A DNA stretch of 64,000 nucleotides. It comes from Rhea pennata. Its lineage: Eukaryota > Chordata > Aves > Rheiformes > Rheidae. Position numbers and translations under genes: made by a program. Each line of letters begins with the position of its first letter. The stretch's first letter is position 1. The notes beneath the pieces are model-generated. The model was not told where the DNA came from. It saw nothing but the letters and a program-made list of their open reading frames with translations, and did not search any database. Shown one piece after another: positions 38,801-53,300 of the stretch. Where the stretch lies: the NCBI RefSeq assembly GCF_028389875.1, contig NC_084682.1:4598001-4662000 (forward strand), given 5' to 3'.

Positions 38801-41349
38801 GGCCTGAACATGCCTTTCAGCTCTCTCCAGACAGCATCAATCCCAGCATCATTCTTGTTTCATTAAGCCCCTCTGATGCACAGCCCTGCACGCCTGCCGG
38901 ATCAAATTATAAATACCGGGAATTTCAATGAGACTGGAACTATATTTGGAAAGGCTTAGTGTAAGCAGCAGCATGGGAGCTCCCCGTTCCTCTGGCATTT
39001 GTAGGTCATGTCAGATGTGATGTAATCAGAACAGCAAAGCTTTCACATAGCTTCAGGAATCTCTTGATGTTGCTACAGAAATGGAAATGTTGCCTATACA
39101 TTGGTCTGTTTCAAACCTGAACCAATTTGAGGCACAGTCCATTTGGCTTACCCAGGATCACAGTGTATCTAACAAACCAGCGTGAACAGCACATGAGGTG
39201 TTTCAGTCTAGATAAGGACTGACATCTAGCAGAGACATCCACCACTGCTTTTCCTCACTCTTTTTCTGTACTGCACGCAGCATACACACAGCTGTTTGCT
39301 GCCTGCCAAAGCTGCACAAAGAGAAGGTCCTGGGAGAGAGACTGGCACTAATACTCCTGTTTCACAGGGTGGCGAATTAAAGAGAGTACAGTCAAAAGCA
39401 AGCCAAAGGGTATTCTGCCATCTTGTCTCATGTTTTCTCCACCAGATTTTGGTCTGCAACCTGCTACCATCAGGGGATTAACACTGACTTGCTGTGACAC
39501 ATCCAAATCCCACAATGATTTGGGAATTAGTGTTGCAGAAACAAAGTCTGGATAACTGCTGAGGGTGCAGGAGGGTGACCGGGTGTTGAGCCATCTTTCT
39601 ATGCTCTGGCCAAAGCACAGAAAGAGCATAGCAGCTTGCAGCTTTATGCTTAAACTAGTTCCACAAATTCCTCCCTGAGCCATGCGCTGTTTTCTAGAGA
39701 AAAGAGCTGCAGATCTGCTCTGGGACCGAGGAGGATGGAGAAAGGACAGCAGCTACAAGAGGTGGTCAGGAGCATCCTGCTTCCGCACTTTGCTTTCTTC
39801 TGTCCCCTCCTTAGCCAGAGGAGTTTCTCAGAGATGCCTTGTAGTTTAGAGGTAAAAGAGCCCAATAGTCCATTGTGCCAGTGCAGACTTCAGATACCTT
39901 TCCCATACTGACTACATTTTGGTGGAAGCTGAGCTTGGATAAAGCAGTAGGGAGAGTATTTGAACATAAACATAATCTTTTTTGACAGAGCTGGTAACTG
40001 CTTTCTGAGGCCTGTGTCACCATAAAACCAAGGCTTAATACTTTATTTTTTACTTATGTATGTACTTATGTACTATTATTACTTATGAAGTAAGATGTGA
40101 CAAAAAAAATTAAAACTGAGGTTAAAGACTTGAACTTATGTTCAAACAGCAAGAGGCCAACAGCAGAGTCTGAGTCACATCACTGAGACAGAACATCCCC
40201 AAAGAACAGGAAAGGCACCAGCTCCCCTGACTGACCAGGAAAGCAACTATATGGGAGCCTGAGCTGGGGAAAAACTGCAGGGAGATAAAAGAGCAACAAA
40301 GAGTTCAGTGTGGGTCTCATTTGCATTGCAAATAGAGGTAAATTAGGCAGATGCAACTCTGGACAGAACATCAATGTAAACATTGCCTAATGCCTGCAGA
40401 GTCATGGATAGTTTGTGGGAATTTTTGACATACCTTCAGGTAACTTCCGCTCTGAATGCAGGTAGCTGTGAACAAGAAGAGACATGGGGGTAAGTATTCA
40501 ATGAAGTTACTGAAATGCTGATTTTACATATATAAACTCTGTGCACTGTATTGACCCTTTTAATATACACACATGCATTTACAGTGGCTGATCTTAAAAA
40601 CAAGGTTCAGGAGCAGACATTGGATGCACACAGTAGGCAGTGGTAAGCCTCACTCCCCACATGATTCTACCATTACTTTCCTCACTGTGGCTGCTGGGAC
40701 ACAGCACAAATTACTTCCATTAAGTCCATCTGGCTCTCAAACTCCTTGTGTTGAAGTAAGGGAGCCTGAATGAGGCTGCCAAAGGGCATTCAACCCTGAG
40801 AGTATTTGCTCTTTAAAGTCCTGGGTCTGCTAACCAGGGACACCTGCTGAGCAACACTTCCTGCCTGTGGACCAGTTTCCTTCTTTCTACCCACACTGGC
40901 GCATCATAGGAGCTGCTCTGACGTTTTGCTCACTAAGAGTTTGATCTTTCTATGACTTTATCCTAGAAAGTGCAGCAAAAATATGCATCTTGGAAACAGA
41001 TGAGGGGACCAGTGCAGGCAACTTAAGCAATGATGGTATTTCCATCAGGAAGTGTGAGCAAATGATCCTGACCTGGTGAAGGCATGTGAAGCTGTTAGCT
41101 TCAATTTCTTTTTAACTCTCTTTTTTTGCTTTTCCTTCTCCAGCCTGTGATTCATGGTTTCAGAGCACTTAAGCTCACATCACCATTTACATCTTCTCCA
41201 AATTTGGCCCATCACAGGGATGGGAGAGAAGCGTGTCTCCAGCAGATGGCACTCAGAGCTGTCCCACACCCAGGCTTGCTCTTTCACGAGGAAAAAAAAA
41301 TCCAAATAATGGAACATTTGCCAAAAGGAGAAAGGAAATAATAATAATA

Positions 41350-41385
<36 letters not shown>

Positions 41386-44300
41386 TCAATCCTGTGTTAT
41401 TTAACACTGTGTAATATTTAAAGAGATTGTTATCATCTTATTATAGTGGTGTATTTAATGAAGGACAATGTGACAGTTCATGTGTAAATCAACCAGGATA
41501 AAACATACATTGTATGTGAATTGTTATGTTTCTCCAGTCACTTTCAGGCTAGGATTATCTCTGACTATTGGTTAAGTTCAAGGAAAAGGATTAGCTACAC
41601 AGGCGTAGACAAAATAGGAAGCATGGAGTAAATGAATACCCAAAGCAATTCAAAGCAAAAGTCAAGCCAGAAATGCAGGTCATGACAGAACTCAAACAGC
41701 AATCAGAAGACATATGCCTCAAACAGATTCTCCTGCCAATGGTCTCCTCTTCTCCAGAGCCAAAGATCTGCAAGCAATACCACTTCCAACTAAGAAACGG
41801 CCTGTAGTATTGACTTGGTCACCTTCTACCTCACAGCTCAAGTCCTGCTATTCAGACTCAGTTTTTTCATGTCGCCTTGTAAACATTACTAGCGTTATTT
41901 TTTTGAGGAGGAGGAGGGGGAAAAAAAGATTTAAATATCTCCATTATTGTCTGCTGTACTCTCCTGCGAGAGGCTTCTTCCACCTCAGCTAGAATTTGGC
42001 CCCATGAGGAGGTGATTCAGCACTAGTTTAAGCTAGAGGGATGGGAACTTCCTGAAACAAGCTTGGAGAGATAAAGCATGAATGGTTGTGAAATTTAGCT
42101 AACTATCCAAGGCACTAGTCTCTTTTCTGGGCATGCTGTTCTGCCGCAGAGGGGACTTTCGGAAAGGTCCTCAATGTTGCTGCCAGGCAGCCTTGACACT
42201 TTGGTCTGGACGAATGGGCACATAGAAACCCTGATTCTCTCCCCATCATTTTTGTCCTGAGCTAAATGCCTCAGGGCTCAGCAAGGTTCAGTGCAGAGCT
42301 ACAGGAATGGCCTCCACCCTGCTGCAGGGCTGCAGAGGAACTTGCAGCTTTGTGCATTTGTATTTCTCAGGCTAGAGATGGTAATGAACTGTACTTGCCG
42401 AGAGAGGAAAAAAAAGAAAAACAAAGCTCTACCTCCCGCACACATTCAAAAAACTAGCCAATCCTCTCCCAAATCAATCTTCTCATTCCCATCTCCACCC
42501 TGCTGGAGCTGTCTCCACGGGACACCTCCAAGTAGGGGAGAGGTTGCAGCTCTCTGCTGTTGCCATTTTGGGAATGTTGTTTTAGAGACTGGACTTGCTG
42601 TGGTTTGGGTGAAATGAGAGAGTCTGGCATGAAATCCTGACCAGTCAAACACAAACATGCTCTTTTTCAGGAGTGCTTTCCACAGGTTTTCTTGTGGAGA
42701 GACTTTTTATAACCTTTTTTCTTTTATTTTATCTGAGGGGACTTGTTCCCACTCATCCACCCGCCCGAGCCCAGGTGATTACAGGGCACCCCTTACTGCA
42801 CCCCCTTTAGTATGCCCAGTGGCAGGCTTCAGATCCACATTCGAAAGAGAGTGAGACCCTCAGCAAGAAAGAACTCCAAAAGGCTGAGAGTCCTCCAAAG
42901 GCACTCACTATCTGTCCACGGCAAGGACTCAGCACCAGCTCCTCCCTCAAGGACTCTGAAAGCTGTTGCAGTCTGTTGCTATCAGCTGCATCTGCCCAGC
43001 AGAACAAACTGAAATGCCCCAACAACCCCAATCTTGGAAATTGATCCTGATTTCCCTGTCTTTATTCAGGCAACCTCAAGGAAAGCTGTCCACAAAGTGA
43101 GTAGGCTGGCTCCAGAAAGGCGCTGATAACTGGCATCTACCCTTGATGGCAAGATGGTGCTGAGACCTCAGTTTTGGGAAACACAGACCTCCTCTAGGGA
43201 TGAACCAGGACTGACGCCCTGGTGGGCGGATTACAGTTTTGGTGATGTTTTGTTCTGTGAAAAATTGTTCAGTGAAATCAATGACTTCACTCTCCAAACA
43301 GTTGCCTGTGCCAAAGGCAAAACCCTTCACTGAACTGACCGTGCTGGCTGCTGCAGAGCCCTGGGGAAACGCAATTGTCAAGAACATGGCAGAGAATGGA
43401 AGTCTTAAAGATGCACTGGGGCTCCATTTAGGATCCTAACTTCTAATCTGCCCAATTAATCTGATGAAACAGATGTGGAAGAGGAAGAACAGCCAGTCTC
43501 CCAGGAATTACAGAGACATTAGAGTGAGATACTTGCCAGATGTTGAATGTTTCCTATCTGGAACGCCTCTTCCCTCCCTAACCGGACTTTCTGGCTGCAT
43601 TTCCACGCACCCTAAACTACACAATGTAGCAACATGCAGTTTAAAACACTACTCAGGCACACTGTTCTCACACATACTGCAGTGGCAAAAGAGAGTTCTG
43701 CCAGTCAGAAACAAAGCTGGTGATTCGGAGATCTTCTAGCTGACAGAGCTGCTCTGTGCTTTTGTCCTCACATTGTCTGGGAGAGAAATGTGCAGTTTCA
43801 CTGCTCCAGTCAAACTGCTAGCAGTCCAGGGAGGCTGGGAAGGACATTCCCTGATACTGTCCCTTTGAAAAAAACCCTTCTTAGGAGGGAATCCTTGCTA
43901 AGTACCAACTGTTCTGGTGCCCTGTGCCCAACTTTATCTTAATGGCTCTCAACAGTATCATGGAAGGGCACTGGGATTAATGAGCTTGGTCAAATTAAGG
44001 AAGGAGGGAGCAGGGGCTGAAGGTATTAGGTAAAATCACCGAAGAGATGCCCGATAAGATACCAACACGATGTATGCCAGGCATGGGGCAGAGTTCTCCG
44101 AGAGGAAGGGTCAAGGTCTCAGAGGATGAAATTTTGCCTTGACCATGTAGAGACAGTTTGAGTGCAATCACAGATACCACTCAAAAGTTCCCTCATCACT
44201 TTGGACATTACAGCCCACTAAAACAAAATGCCGGAACTGAGCTGGACTATAAAAGGACAGACGGAAACTGAAGGTACTGGAAGCTGTTTCTTCATCAAAG

Positions 44301-47300
44301 GTCGTCTTTTTTTGCAGAACCTAGAAGTCTAGCGGGGGCTAAACAGTCCCAAACAGACATATTAATGCCACAGGAAATTCTTTTCTAAGGGGAGCAAATA
44401 ATAATCAGTTTGGGAAAAGGAAGAAAAGACTATACTCTGCTTCCAGACTGTAAATGACATGCCACTCATTTGAAATGCACGGGCTACAGCTGCTTAAATT
44501 TAGGAAGAGATCGGAGTCCCATTCCAGCCCCCTGCCTTTTAAGAAGGCAGCCATTAAAATGGTGTATCAGGGCACCATTTGCTATCATCAAACAAATCAC
44601 CCAAGAAACAGCTCGTTTCCTGTTCTCCACATCATTTAAGAGCTGGCCTAGAAAATTCAATAAAAGGAAAACTGCCCATTTGTAGGGATGTCATGTAGTT
44701 GATGGCTTTTGAGGAGAACCATACCTACCGAGCCTGTAGATTTAGCTGGACAACACACTGTTCAATGTTTTGATTGGAAATGCTCTTTCCCCCTCGCACA
44801 TGACCCAACTACTACTTAAAACACACCATGCTATGTCCCGTGGCACTCATAAATGGAGCATTTAATAGTCAGGCCATGACACAAGGCATCAGTGGCACTC
44901 AAGCTGTACCACAGTCGACTCAGGAGTGATAAAACCCTAAAGTTCCCAAATATCACCTCTGCACAGTCTTATTTACAATCCACCACCAAGCTGATGGCCA
45001 TTCAGCAACATCCTGTGGGACTGAGAGGAGTTTTTCCAAATGGAACTGACAAGAATAGGCTCCGCTAATGATTCTTTGATGTAGCTTTTTATATGGCATC
45101 ATTGATACAAGTTTTATGGATGCAGTTGCTATAACAACATAATGCACAGTGGTTAAATATAGCAGCTCCTATTTTCCACTCAGTTTGCTCTGCCCTAAGC
45201 AGACAGGGACTATTCTTTCCAGTTCTAGCTGGGATGAAATGGATTTGATCGCTCACTGGAGAAAAAGGTGATGCTGTCCTTCCTCCCTCTCACACAGACC
45301 ATTACTCTCCACTTTAAGCAAACAAGAGCCTCCCATTTGCTACTCTACCAGACAAGAGGGTTGGTATTAAATGGAAATGCACAATGACTCATACAAAACT
45401 GCATCACCTTGATAGTACACGTGAGATCAGTGCAAATCCTGTCATTTCCAAGTGCAGGAAAGAGCTGTTCTCAAATATTCCTGTCACGTAGTATTTACCA
45501 TGCTTATTACTGTAGTGTCTAATGACTGGCCAAATGCTGAGAAGGGAGTAAAGTGACCTTGACATCACTCGAGACCTGCCCTTCCTTGTGGATGTGTTTA
45601 TCGGATCCAGGCTCTCTTGGCTGGAGGGAAAGCTCCTGCTTTGGAGGATAAGAGAGAACTGCTTTTCCAAATCAAGGTGATTTTCTCTTCTTTGCTATAG
45701 TGGGGCTGTCTTTTTTTTTGTTTGTTTGTTTTCTTTTTTCTTTTTTTTTTTCAGTCTGGGAACCAGAAATGAAATACTCCCAGGGGAGACTGAAATCAAA
45801 TACCAATTTGTGTTCCTCTCTCATCCTGTTTTTTCTTATTTTTTCCTTGCAGAAGAAAAAAATCGACTCTCAAATCATGACATTTCACAGTTCCTCCCTG
45901 ATCTGAAGCGAAGACACATAGCAGCACATCAGGAGGGGGAGAGGTTGCTGCAAGGGGAAGGGCATACTTCTTTTGAGTAGTCCCTGCTCCTTTGAACGTG
46001 ACCTCTGATCCACAGCCCAAAAGATATTTATGTCCTTAGCAGATAACGTTGAGCATCTGCTCAGCTACATCCTTTTGCTGAACTACTTTGCTCCTTGTTG
46101 CTGTTCAGATATTTGTGGCTCCTGAAGCAAGCAGCGTGTCACACAGTCTTTTCTCCCCCTGCTTTTGCTGTAAGCAGCCTCATACTTAGTGAGCACAAGG
46201 CAGATTTCCCATAGACAGGGAGTATCCAAAAGCACTAAGGATCACTGCACCAGCCCTCTGCTTCACTTTTTCTACTTACAGCCACAATGTAGGCATGACC
46301 CTGTAAGACCTTTTTTAAAGACTGTTAATAAATACACTGCACAGGCAGAGAGAGTTTATTTGTCACGCAGTCCTGGGGGCCTTGGGGCCAAGTGCAGTGA
46401 CTGTTGCTTTGCAAAGCCCTGCTGACAGGGAAGTGTGTGAGAAGCTTCAGCATATGCTCCAAGCGCTGCCTGCACTGGCCAATATGCGAGAACTCATCAG
46501 GGCACTGAAAACCAGGAGTGATACGGTCACGCTCTAGTTGCTACATGACACAAACTGAAAAATAATGAGAGCAAGCAAACCACTAAAAATAAGTTTAACC
46601 TTTCAGTGGCCACAGTACTACTCCTGCCACATGCAGATGACTGGGCCATCATGCTTATTTCTGCTGATTCAGAACTGGAAAAGCCACAAGACCCCAGTCC
46701 TTAGTTAATGGGAGCTGCTTATACACTGGGGTCCATATCAGCATGTACCTCATCAGCCCAGGACAATGTTCTGCTGTAGGCTAAGGACTAAAGCAAAGAT
46801 CTGAGGTCAAAGGGTTTACAGATAATGAATACTCTCTAGTAACATACTCTGAGTTGAGAGAAGGGTTAATATTCTCACAGCACATACTGGAAAACTAAAG
46901 CACGAAGGTGGGAAAGTTATTTCTGTACAGCCTCGAGTCTGACAATAGTAGAGCTGGGATCCAAATCCAGAGCTCTCCTTAATTCTCTCATGCATAATTC
47001 AGCCGCTAGCATGTTTCCCCTGTACCTTCTCAGGACGTAGGGGAATATCTAACAATCTGCCCTCCATTCCTATTTGCTGCCCAATGGCAATTGACTGAGC
47101 AAACCCTGAGGTGCAGGCAGCTGACAGCTCATCATTCCCTCTGTGCCACTGAGGAGAGCATCGGTCATCAGCCTCTATCCCTTATCCACTGGACTGGCTC
47201 CTCAATAATATTGTGCTGGGAAACATCTCTGTGCTTAGCCCAAACAAATGCATTGTTTGCTTTAACTCTGTCTCCTTTCTTTCCATTAGGATGTTTCCGA

Positions 47301-50300
47301 AGTTGCTGGGAAAAGCCATGATCCTCTCTAACACTGAACTTCAGCCATCAGATAAGATCAAGGACTCTCAGCATCTTTCCAGTGTAGCTCACAGCACTGG
47401 GTTCTGCAGCACTGCAGCTTTCCTTAGTCAAGTGAGAAAGGTAAACCACTGTGATGTTAGTAAGGACAGCTAGAGAATTATTTGAACTGTGCAAGTGATA
47501 CAGAAAACAAATGGATGCTAAAAATACAAAATACACTAGCAAAGAGTTCTTCTCATGCCAAAGAAAAGCAGGGGCAGCTCTCATGGAGATCTCTCTAGGA
47601 TACAACCAGGTCTGAATGAGCAACAGATTAAAATAAAATATTCTAGATGCCTTGCTAAGCAGAATTTGGGTGATTTTAATACATGGGATTTTTGTCTAGC
47701 ATCCTTCATACATCATAGCACAGAGAGAAAGGCTCTCAGAATTTAAAGAATAAACTGGTGGAGGAAGGAAATGACATAGGAAGAGTGGTAAGTGGCGACA
47801 GCTCTAGTGAAAGAGCAACTTCCTTGGACTGGAGAGGTAAAGTCCGACACTCAGATAGGAGGGCAACATCCTCTGGAAGAATAGTGCAGAATGCTCCACA
47901 ATCTAACCACCATCTGTTCAGGCACTAGCTATTTGCAAGTTCTCCTCAGACCAGCAATGCAAAGTGATCTGTCACTGACAGCATATTTTAGTGGAAGTGT
48001 ATTCCTACCCCAGTGGTGGGAAGCAGAAACTGCTGATGCACTGGGAGCAAGGATGGGAAGAGCCGAAGAGGACCAAATGAAAGGTGGACTGGCAGAAGAG
48101 CAGCAGCAGGTGGAATAGAAAAGGATGCCTGTAGGTCATTTACAGAGCTGTGAGAATTTCTCTGAATAGTATTGTGTCCCAAAGGCTGGCATTCATGTAT
48201 ATCAGCAAAGTTAATACTGTTCTTGGCTCTAGCTATTAAAATTTGCTGCTTACGTACAAGCATCACATTCACTCTATAACACTATAATGAGCCATCCAAA
48301 AAAGCATGCAAAATACTGTACCTTAAAGCAGTACAAAGAGAAGTGTGGTTAGCATGACCACTCACTCCTCCTGCGTCAAAGGTTACCACCTGCAAAGTAA
48401 AACCAGAGAATAATAATAACCTAGGAGGAGAAAACAGACGGTGCAATAACTGTCTTTGATACACAACACGGCACTGTCCCAGCCTGTTGCCTCTGAAGAG
48501 CTGTGTTTGCCTTGCGCAGTGAGGCCTTGTGTGTGAATTCACACTACAGAAATACAACTAAACAAGTAAGTGAAGTCACTGGATCTAAACAACTACACAA
48601 TCTAAGAGCTTAAATAGCAGAAAGACGAGAAGAATCACATTCCCAGTGGCAGCATGCACTTCTTACTCATTATCTGTCCAAAAGGTTATTTCAGAGTGAT
48701 CTGTTGCAAACTGGTTGTTCCTAGTCCAAGTGATCTGGCTCGATGAATCACTCTCCCCTGCATCTAACAACATACTAGAATGCCTGTGGATTGCACAGTG
48801 AGACTATAGGATGCTGTATTGTAAGTCAGGACATAGTTGCTCTAGCAAGAACAACGGAGTCATGTACTAGTGTTTAGTTTGTAATGAGACTTCATGTCAG
48901 AATCAGAGAGTGATAAAATAATGTGATCTGAGAATAAACTTTTTTAAGAATCAGCTGACTGTACCTTTTGTACAACCAACTCATGCTTTCAGCTGAACAA
49001 GGAGATTATATTGTTTATTGTTTCTTTGCAGGAAGAAAGCGGAACTTCACAGTGCAGAAGTAATGTGTGAATGCAGAATTACCAAGTCACCTTCCAAAGC
49101 ACAGAATGCCCTTGTCTCCCTGCCCTCAGACGTACCAGCAATGTATTAGGGATGAAGCATCCTCCCTAAGAGTATTAAGGAAGGGCTCACTCTGGGCACT
49201 GTGTGAAGGCGGTACTGAAAAGCTCCTGCTTCCAGCCCAGCAGACAGACTGGCAGCACAAAGCCTGGAGCAGAAAGGCTACATGTGCAGGCAGGCTTTCC
49301 AGACAGGGAAAGTGACTGTCCTTGAGCAATTTAAAGTTAGGTTTGTGCTTTGAGAGAGGCCAGGCAGCTGAGCTCTTCACAGCTCCTTTCCCTACAACTG
49401 GTAAGAAATCATAACCTCCCCATCTTTAAGTCAATGCCTGCTTCCTTGCCAGCTTGTTCTCTTCTTCAGGGAGGAAATGCTCCTGCCTTCCTTATTCACC
49501 ACAGTTCCCTTCTCAACATCTATTTTATAAGCAGGGCCTGAAGTACTGGGTTAAAGATCAAGGGAGGATCAAAAGCCACCCTGCCAGTCCTGCAACTTTC
49601 TACTCCACCCTGCAACAAGAGAAGCCCTGTCAAACATAGGATTTACTGTGTAAAGAGGGAGAGGAAACACATACAAAGATTCTGATAAGAAATACTCAGA
49701 AACCACAGACTCCTGACAAGCCTGCTTATACACCCATCCACCCAGTACAAGTCCACACCCGGACTTTCCACTTTGCCCAGCAGCTGTAATAATGCGGCCA
49801 CCAAGAGGCAGGGTTATACGTTGCCGGCCAGATGTAGACTCCTAAATTGTCATTTCATACGATAACAACTTATCCCACTCATTACTGGCACAGTAAATTC
49901 ACACTGGCAGGTGAATACTAGTGAGTCAATTAATGGCTACAGTAGGGATGAGCATGTTGACAAAATAAACGCAGACAAAGGGTCTGTCTCTTCATTTACC
50001 CTGTAGAAAAGTAACATCTTTAAGTCTATTAATCCGCATCCCTCTAAGATTTTCCACGCCAAGCCACAGTCATACACCCCAATCTCTGCACACACAAGAA
50101 ACTCCTCCCACGACAGCTCTCCTGGCAGCCATCACCTTCTCTCCGCACCCTCTATCCACACTCATAACAACGGTGCACATAGGCTTTCTCCTTCTCTTAA
50201 CCCTAACCCTAACCCTAACCTAATCCCTATCTCTGGCATAGGCAAGAATCGTCTCACAGGGCAGCACTCTTGCAGCAGTCTTGTTTTCAAATGTGTTTCG

Positions 50301-53300
50301 AAATTATCCAATCAGCTCTAAAATCTTTTTTGGGCTATTCCTGTGCACACACTTATAAATACAACTGCATTATTCCTGTTTCCTTAAGAAATTAGGCAAA
50401 AAACCTGAGGCAAGCGAAAATATAGATTTCTCCTGTCGTATAGGACACGGGAGAACAAACGAGAAGACTGAGATAAGAGACTGTAGTTAGCAGACTAAAT
50501 AAACTTATCACTATTTTGACAAAACTGGCTCTGGCCAATTGTGGAAGCTTAACGCTGGATTAGTAAATATTCTTGACATGGAAATTAGCTGTTCAGAAAT
50601 ATCTTTGGAGGCTTTCTCTCTCCACACCTATTTAGAAACGGGATCTAGTCTTGCTAAAGCTGCTGGGGTTATATAATTGCTGAATTAGCTGAAGAGATTG
50701 CTCAAGGCTAATTTTCAATGGTTGTGATCTAGTTTACTCTTAGAACATTTTCACATGAATTGCCTGTGGCTTCAAATATGCAAATCTATAAGCACAATTC
50801 CAAAAATACCTGAACACTGGCCTGAACATGGTGGCATTCACTCTACCTGCAGAAAGACCATATTTGAAATATTGGCCCTTCCCCTATAGAGATCCCTCAA
50901 AGCACACAGTTTCGCTACTGATGGAGTAGTGAAGTCTGATCTATTCAGTGTGGAGCTTCTAGGTCTATTCTCTAATTAAGACACCGATTCCACAGCATCA
51001 CTGTGGTGCTCATGACTGAAAGCAGGCAGCAATCACATGCAAATATATTCCTCCGGCTTCAGGGATTCATTTTATCGATAATAAATCTCAGTTTCTTTCT
51101 CACATGCTGAAGATATTTTCACATGGGAACACCTCCTTCTTCCACATGGTGCAGCCAGCTGGTGTGCTTGCTTTAAACACATAACCTGAACCAGGTTGAT
51201 GATGAAATCAAGCAAACAGTCAGGAGAATGAGAAAACCTGAACATCTTGGAACTGTCTGGGTTGAAAACAAGCTCAGCCAGTTTTGGGGGCAAAAGACTG
51301 GGATAGGAAATACACCTGACGTGGAAATTATTGCTCAGTGAAATCTTTAGGGCAAGAGAGAGGTCCCTCCCCACACCTGTTCTGAAATGGGAGCTGCTGC
51401 TGTTGGTGCTGCTGGGTTTTCTTCTGGGTGACCTTGGTATTCAGGAAATGGAACTTTCACTGGCGGAAGCCAGAGCAGCAGCCAAGATAAACACATTCAG
51501 AAATCCCTTCTGGAGGGGGAAGAGCACAGAGGAAATTACTCAATTACTAGCAGAAGAGGAAACTCCTGAGAGGTCTGGAGTCCAAGCGCCTTCTAGAAGC
51601 CATGTGCAATGGAGAAGAAAAGCACTTAAAGATATGGGTCTCCCTCACTCTTTCTGGCATCATTCAGCACTTCAAATAGATCACACATCCGACCAAGTAG
51701 ACTGGTGGGGATGGAAAAGTCTCATTCCCCCATAAGAAGGGCCATCCCATAAAATGTCACAGCAAGCAACTCCATTTCTAATAGCCTTCCTCTGAGCACC
51801 ATTTTATAGGCCCAATTACACTACATAGGCCAACAGTATTCAAATTCCCTTTGATCCTATTAGGAAGGTTTTTAAGAAATTCCCCTTGTTGCTGATTTAG
51901 ACAAGCTAAAGATTAAAAAGACCAGACACTTGGATGACAAAGCAAAATTCAAATCACTCTCCACATTCCAGTGTCCATTGGGTTAGAGCTGTAAATGTTT
52001 AAGTGATGAATCAGCTCTTGGAATGAAAGGTCCCCTCCCACTCATGTACCCCAAAGCATACCTGGGGTGTCTGCAATATAGAAGAGCAGAAGAAATAAAG
52101 ATGCCAAAGTCTATCCCTGCTCTGTTGCCTTCTCCAACAAAGTCTGCCTGCTGCAGTGTGTGTCTGGTGTTCTGCAAACACACATAAAATTGTCTTCAAA
52201 CATCACACATTTGGATGCTTCTGAATTTTAGGAGGGTGTGGAGACTCAGATCCAAAACATCATAGTTGAACTCACCCTCTCAAATATAAGCTCCAACTAG
52301 GTATCATTTGTAGAAGGGTCTAGCTTTCCTTTTAGAGAAGATCTGAGACAATGGGACTTTCCCATGAGCAGTTGAATGGATGACACTTCCATTAGCCCAT
52401 CATGGAAAAGAGCTTTCAAAAACTTGGGTATTGAAGAGTTCTAATCTTGGCAATGCATCTGCCCCAAACACAGTCTGAATGTCATCTCCTGATCCAAGCT
52501 CTGCTGTCACCAAAGTTGGGATAATGAAGAGTGCTATTTCATAATCTCGAAGGTGCCTGAGGCCCACACAATACTATGCAACTTGTTTTTTACACACCAA
52601 ATACTTTCTAATCTGGATCAAGACAGACTAGCTTTGGTTGCCTCTCCAAGCAACACTAGTTTTTGCTTATAAATCCAGCAGGCAGGAAATAATTTCCAAA
52701 GTCTTTAAATTAGTTTTGGCTTAGACTATACCAAACGTTAATTTCCATGTATGCATTATTTAGAGTAGAACTTAGATGAAATATGTCCCTGTAGCTCTCA
52801 AAAAGATTGAGTTACTTATGGACTTCCTGGGCAACTGAGGAAACGACTAACTACGCAATGGAACAAAAATACACATAAAATGGCGTGACTCCTTCCTTTG
52901 CAGTCTTTGCTTCAGACATGTTGCAATTGCAACCTGAATCTCCACTGCCAGATGACACATACATTCTGTAAATAAAAGATACCATTGTCTATGCTATGAC
53001 TATGAGGGACAACTGGGGAAAGTTTTCCCAGTGGGATAGATAAACAAGACATGTCTTCCAATCATGGTAACCTTATGGAGTTAGCTTGTGTCTGAAGCCA
53101 TGTTAGCTTACTACTTGACAGGGCTCTTTTTAGCACATTAAGCTGATACTATCAATTTCAACATTAGTGAAAGACAGACTCAAGTCTACCTTTCAAGATA
53201 AGGCCATTGTCTCAGGAGAGTAGAGATGCTCAAAGAGCAGCCAATAGATACCTAATTCCCAAGCTTTAAAGTTTTAAAAGCAGTGTGTTGGACAAAGGTA

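Noticed and set aside
38775-38813. Candidate PIGL microexon with donor GTTG|GTAAGA
   Set aside because: Translation (PRKCPALLL) does not match PIGL and the phase is wrong; 40434-40465 fits in both respects.
41338-41381. Poly-A run as evidence for a processed pseudogene
   Set aside because: No recognisable coding body or target-site duplication next to it.
45720-45980. Plus-strand exon-like block after a long T-rich tract ([13 protein letters not shown], briefly reminiscent of a starch-binding domain)
   Set aside because: The similarity is a few residues only, there is no convincing donor, and no related exon is nearby.
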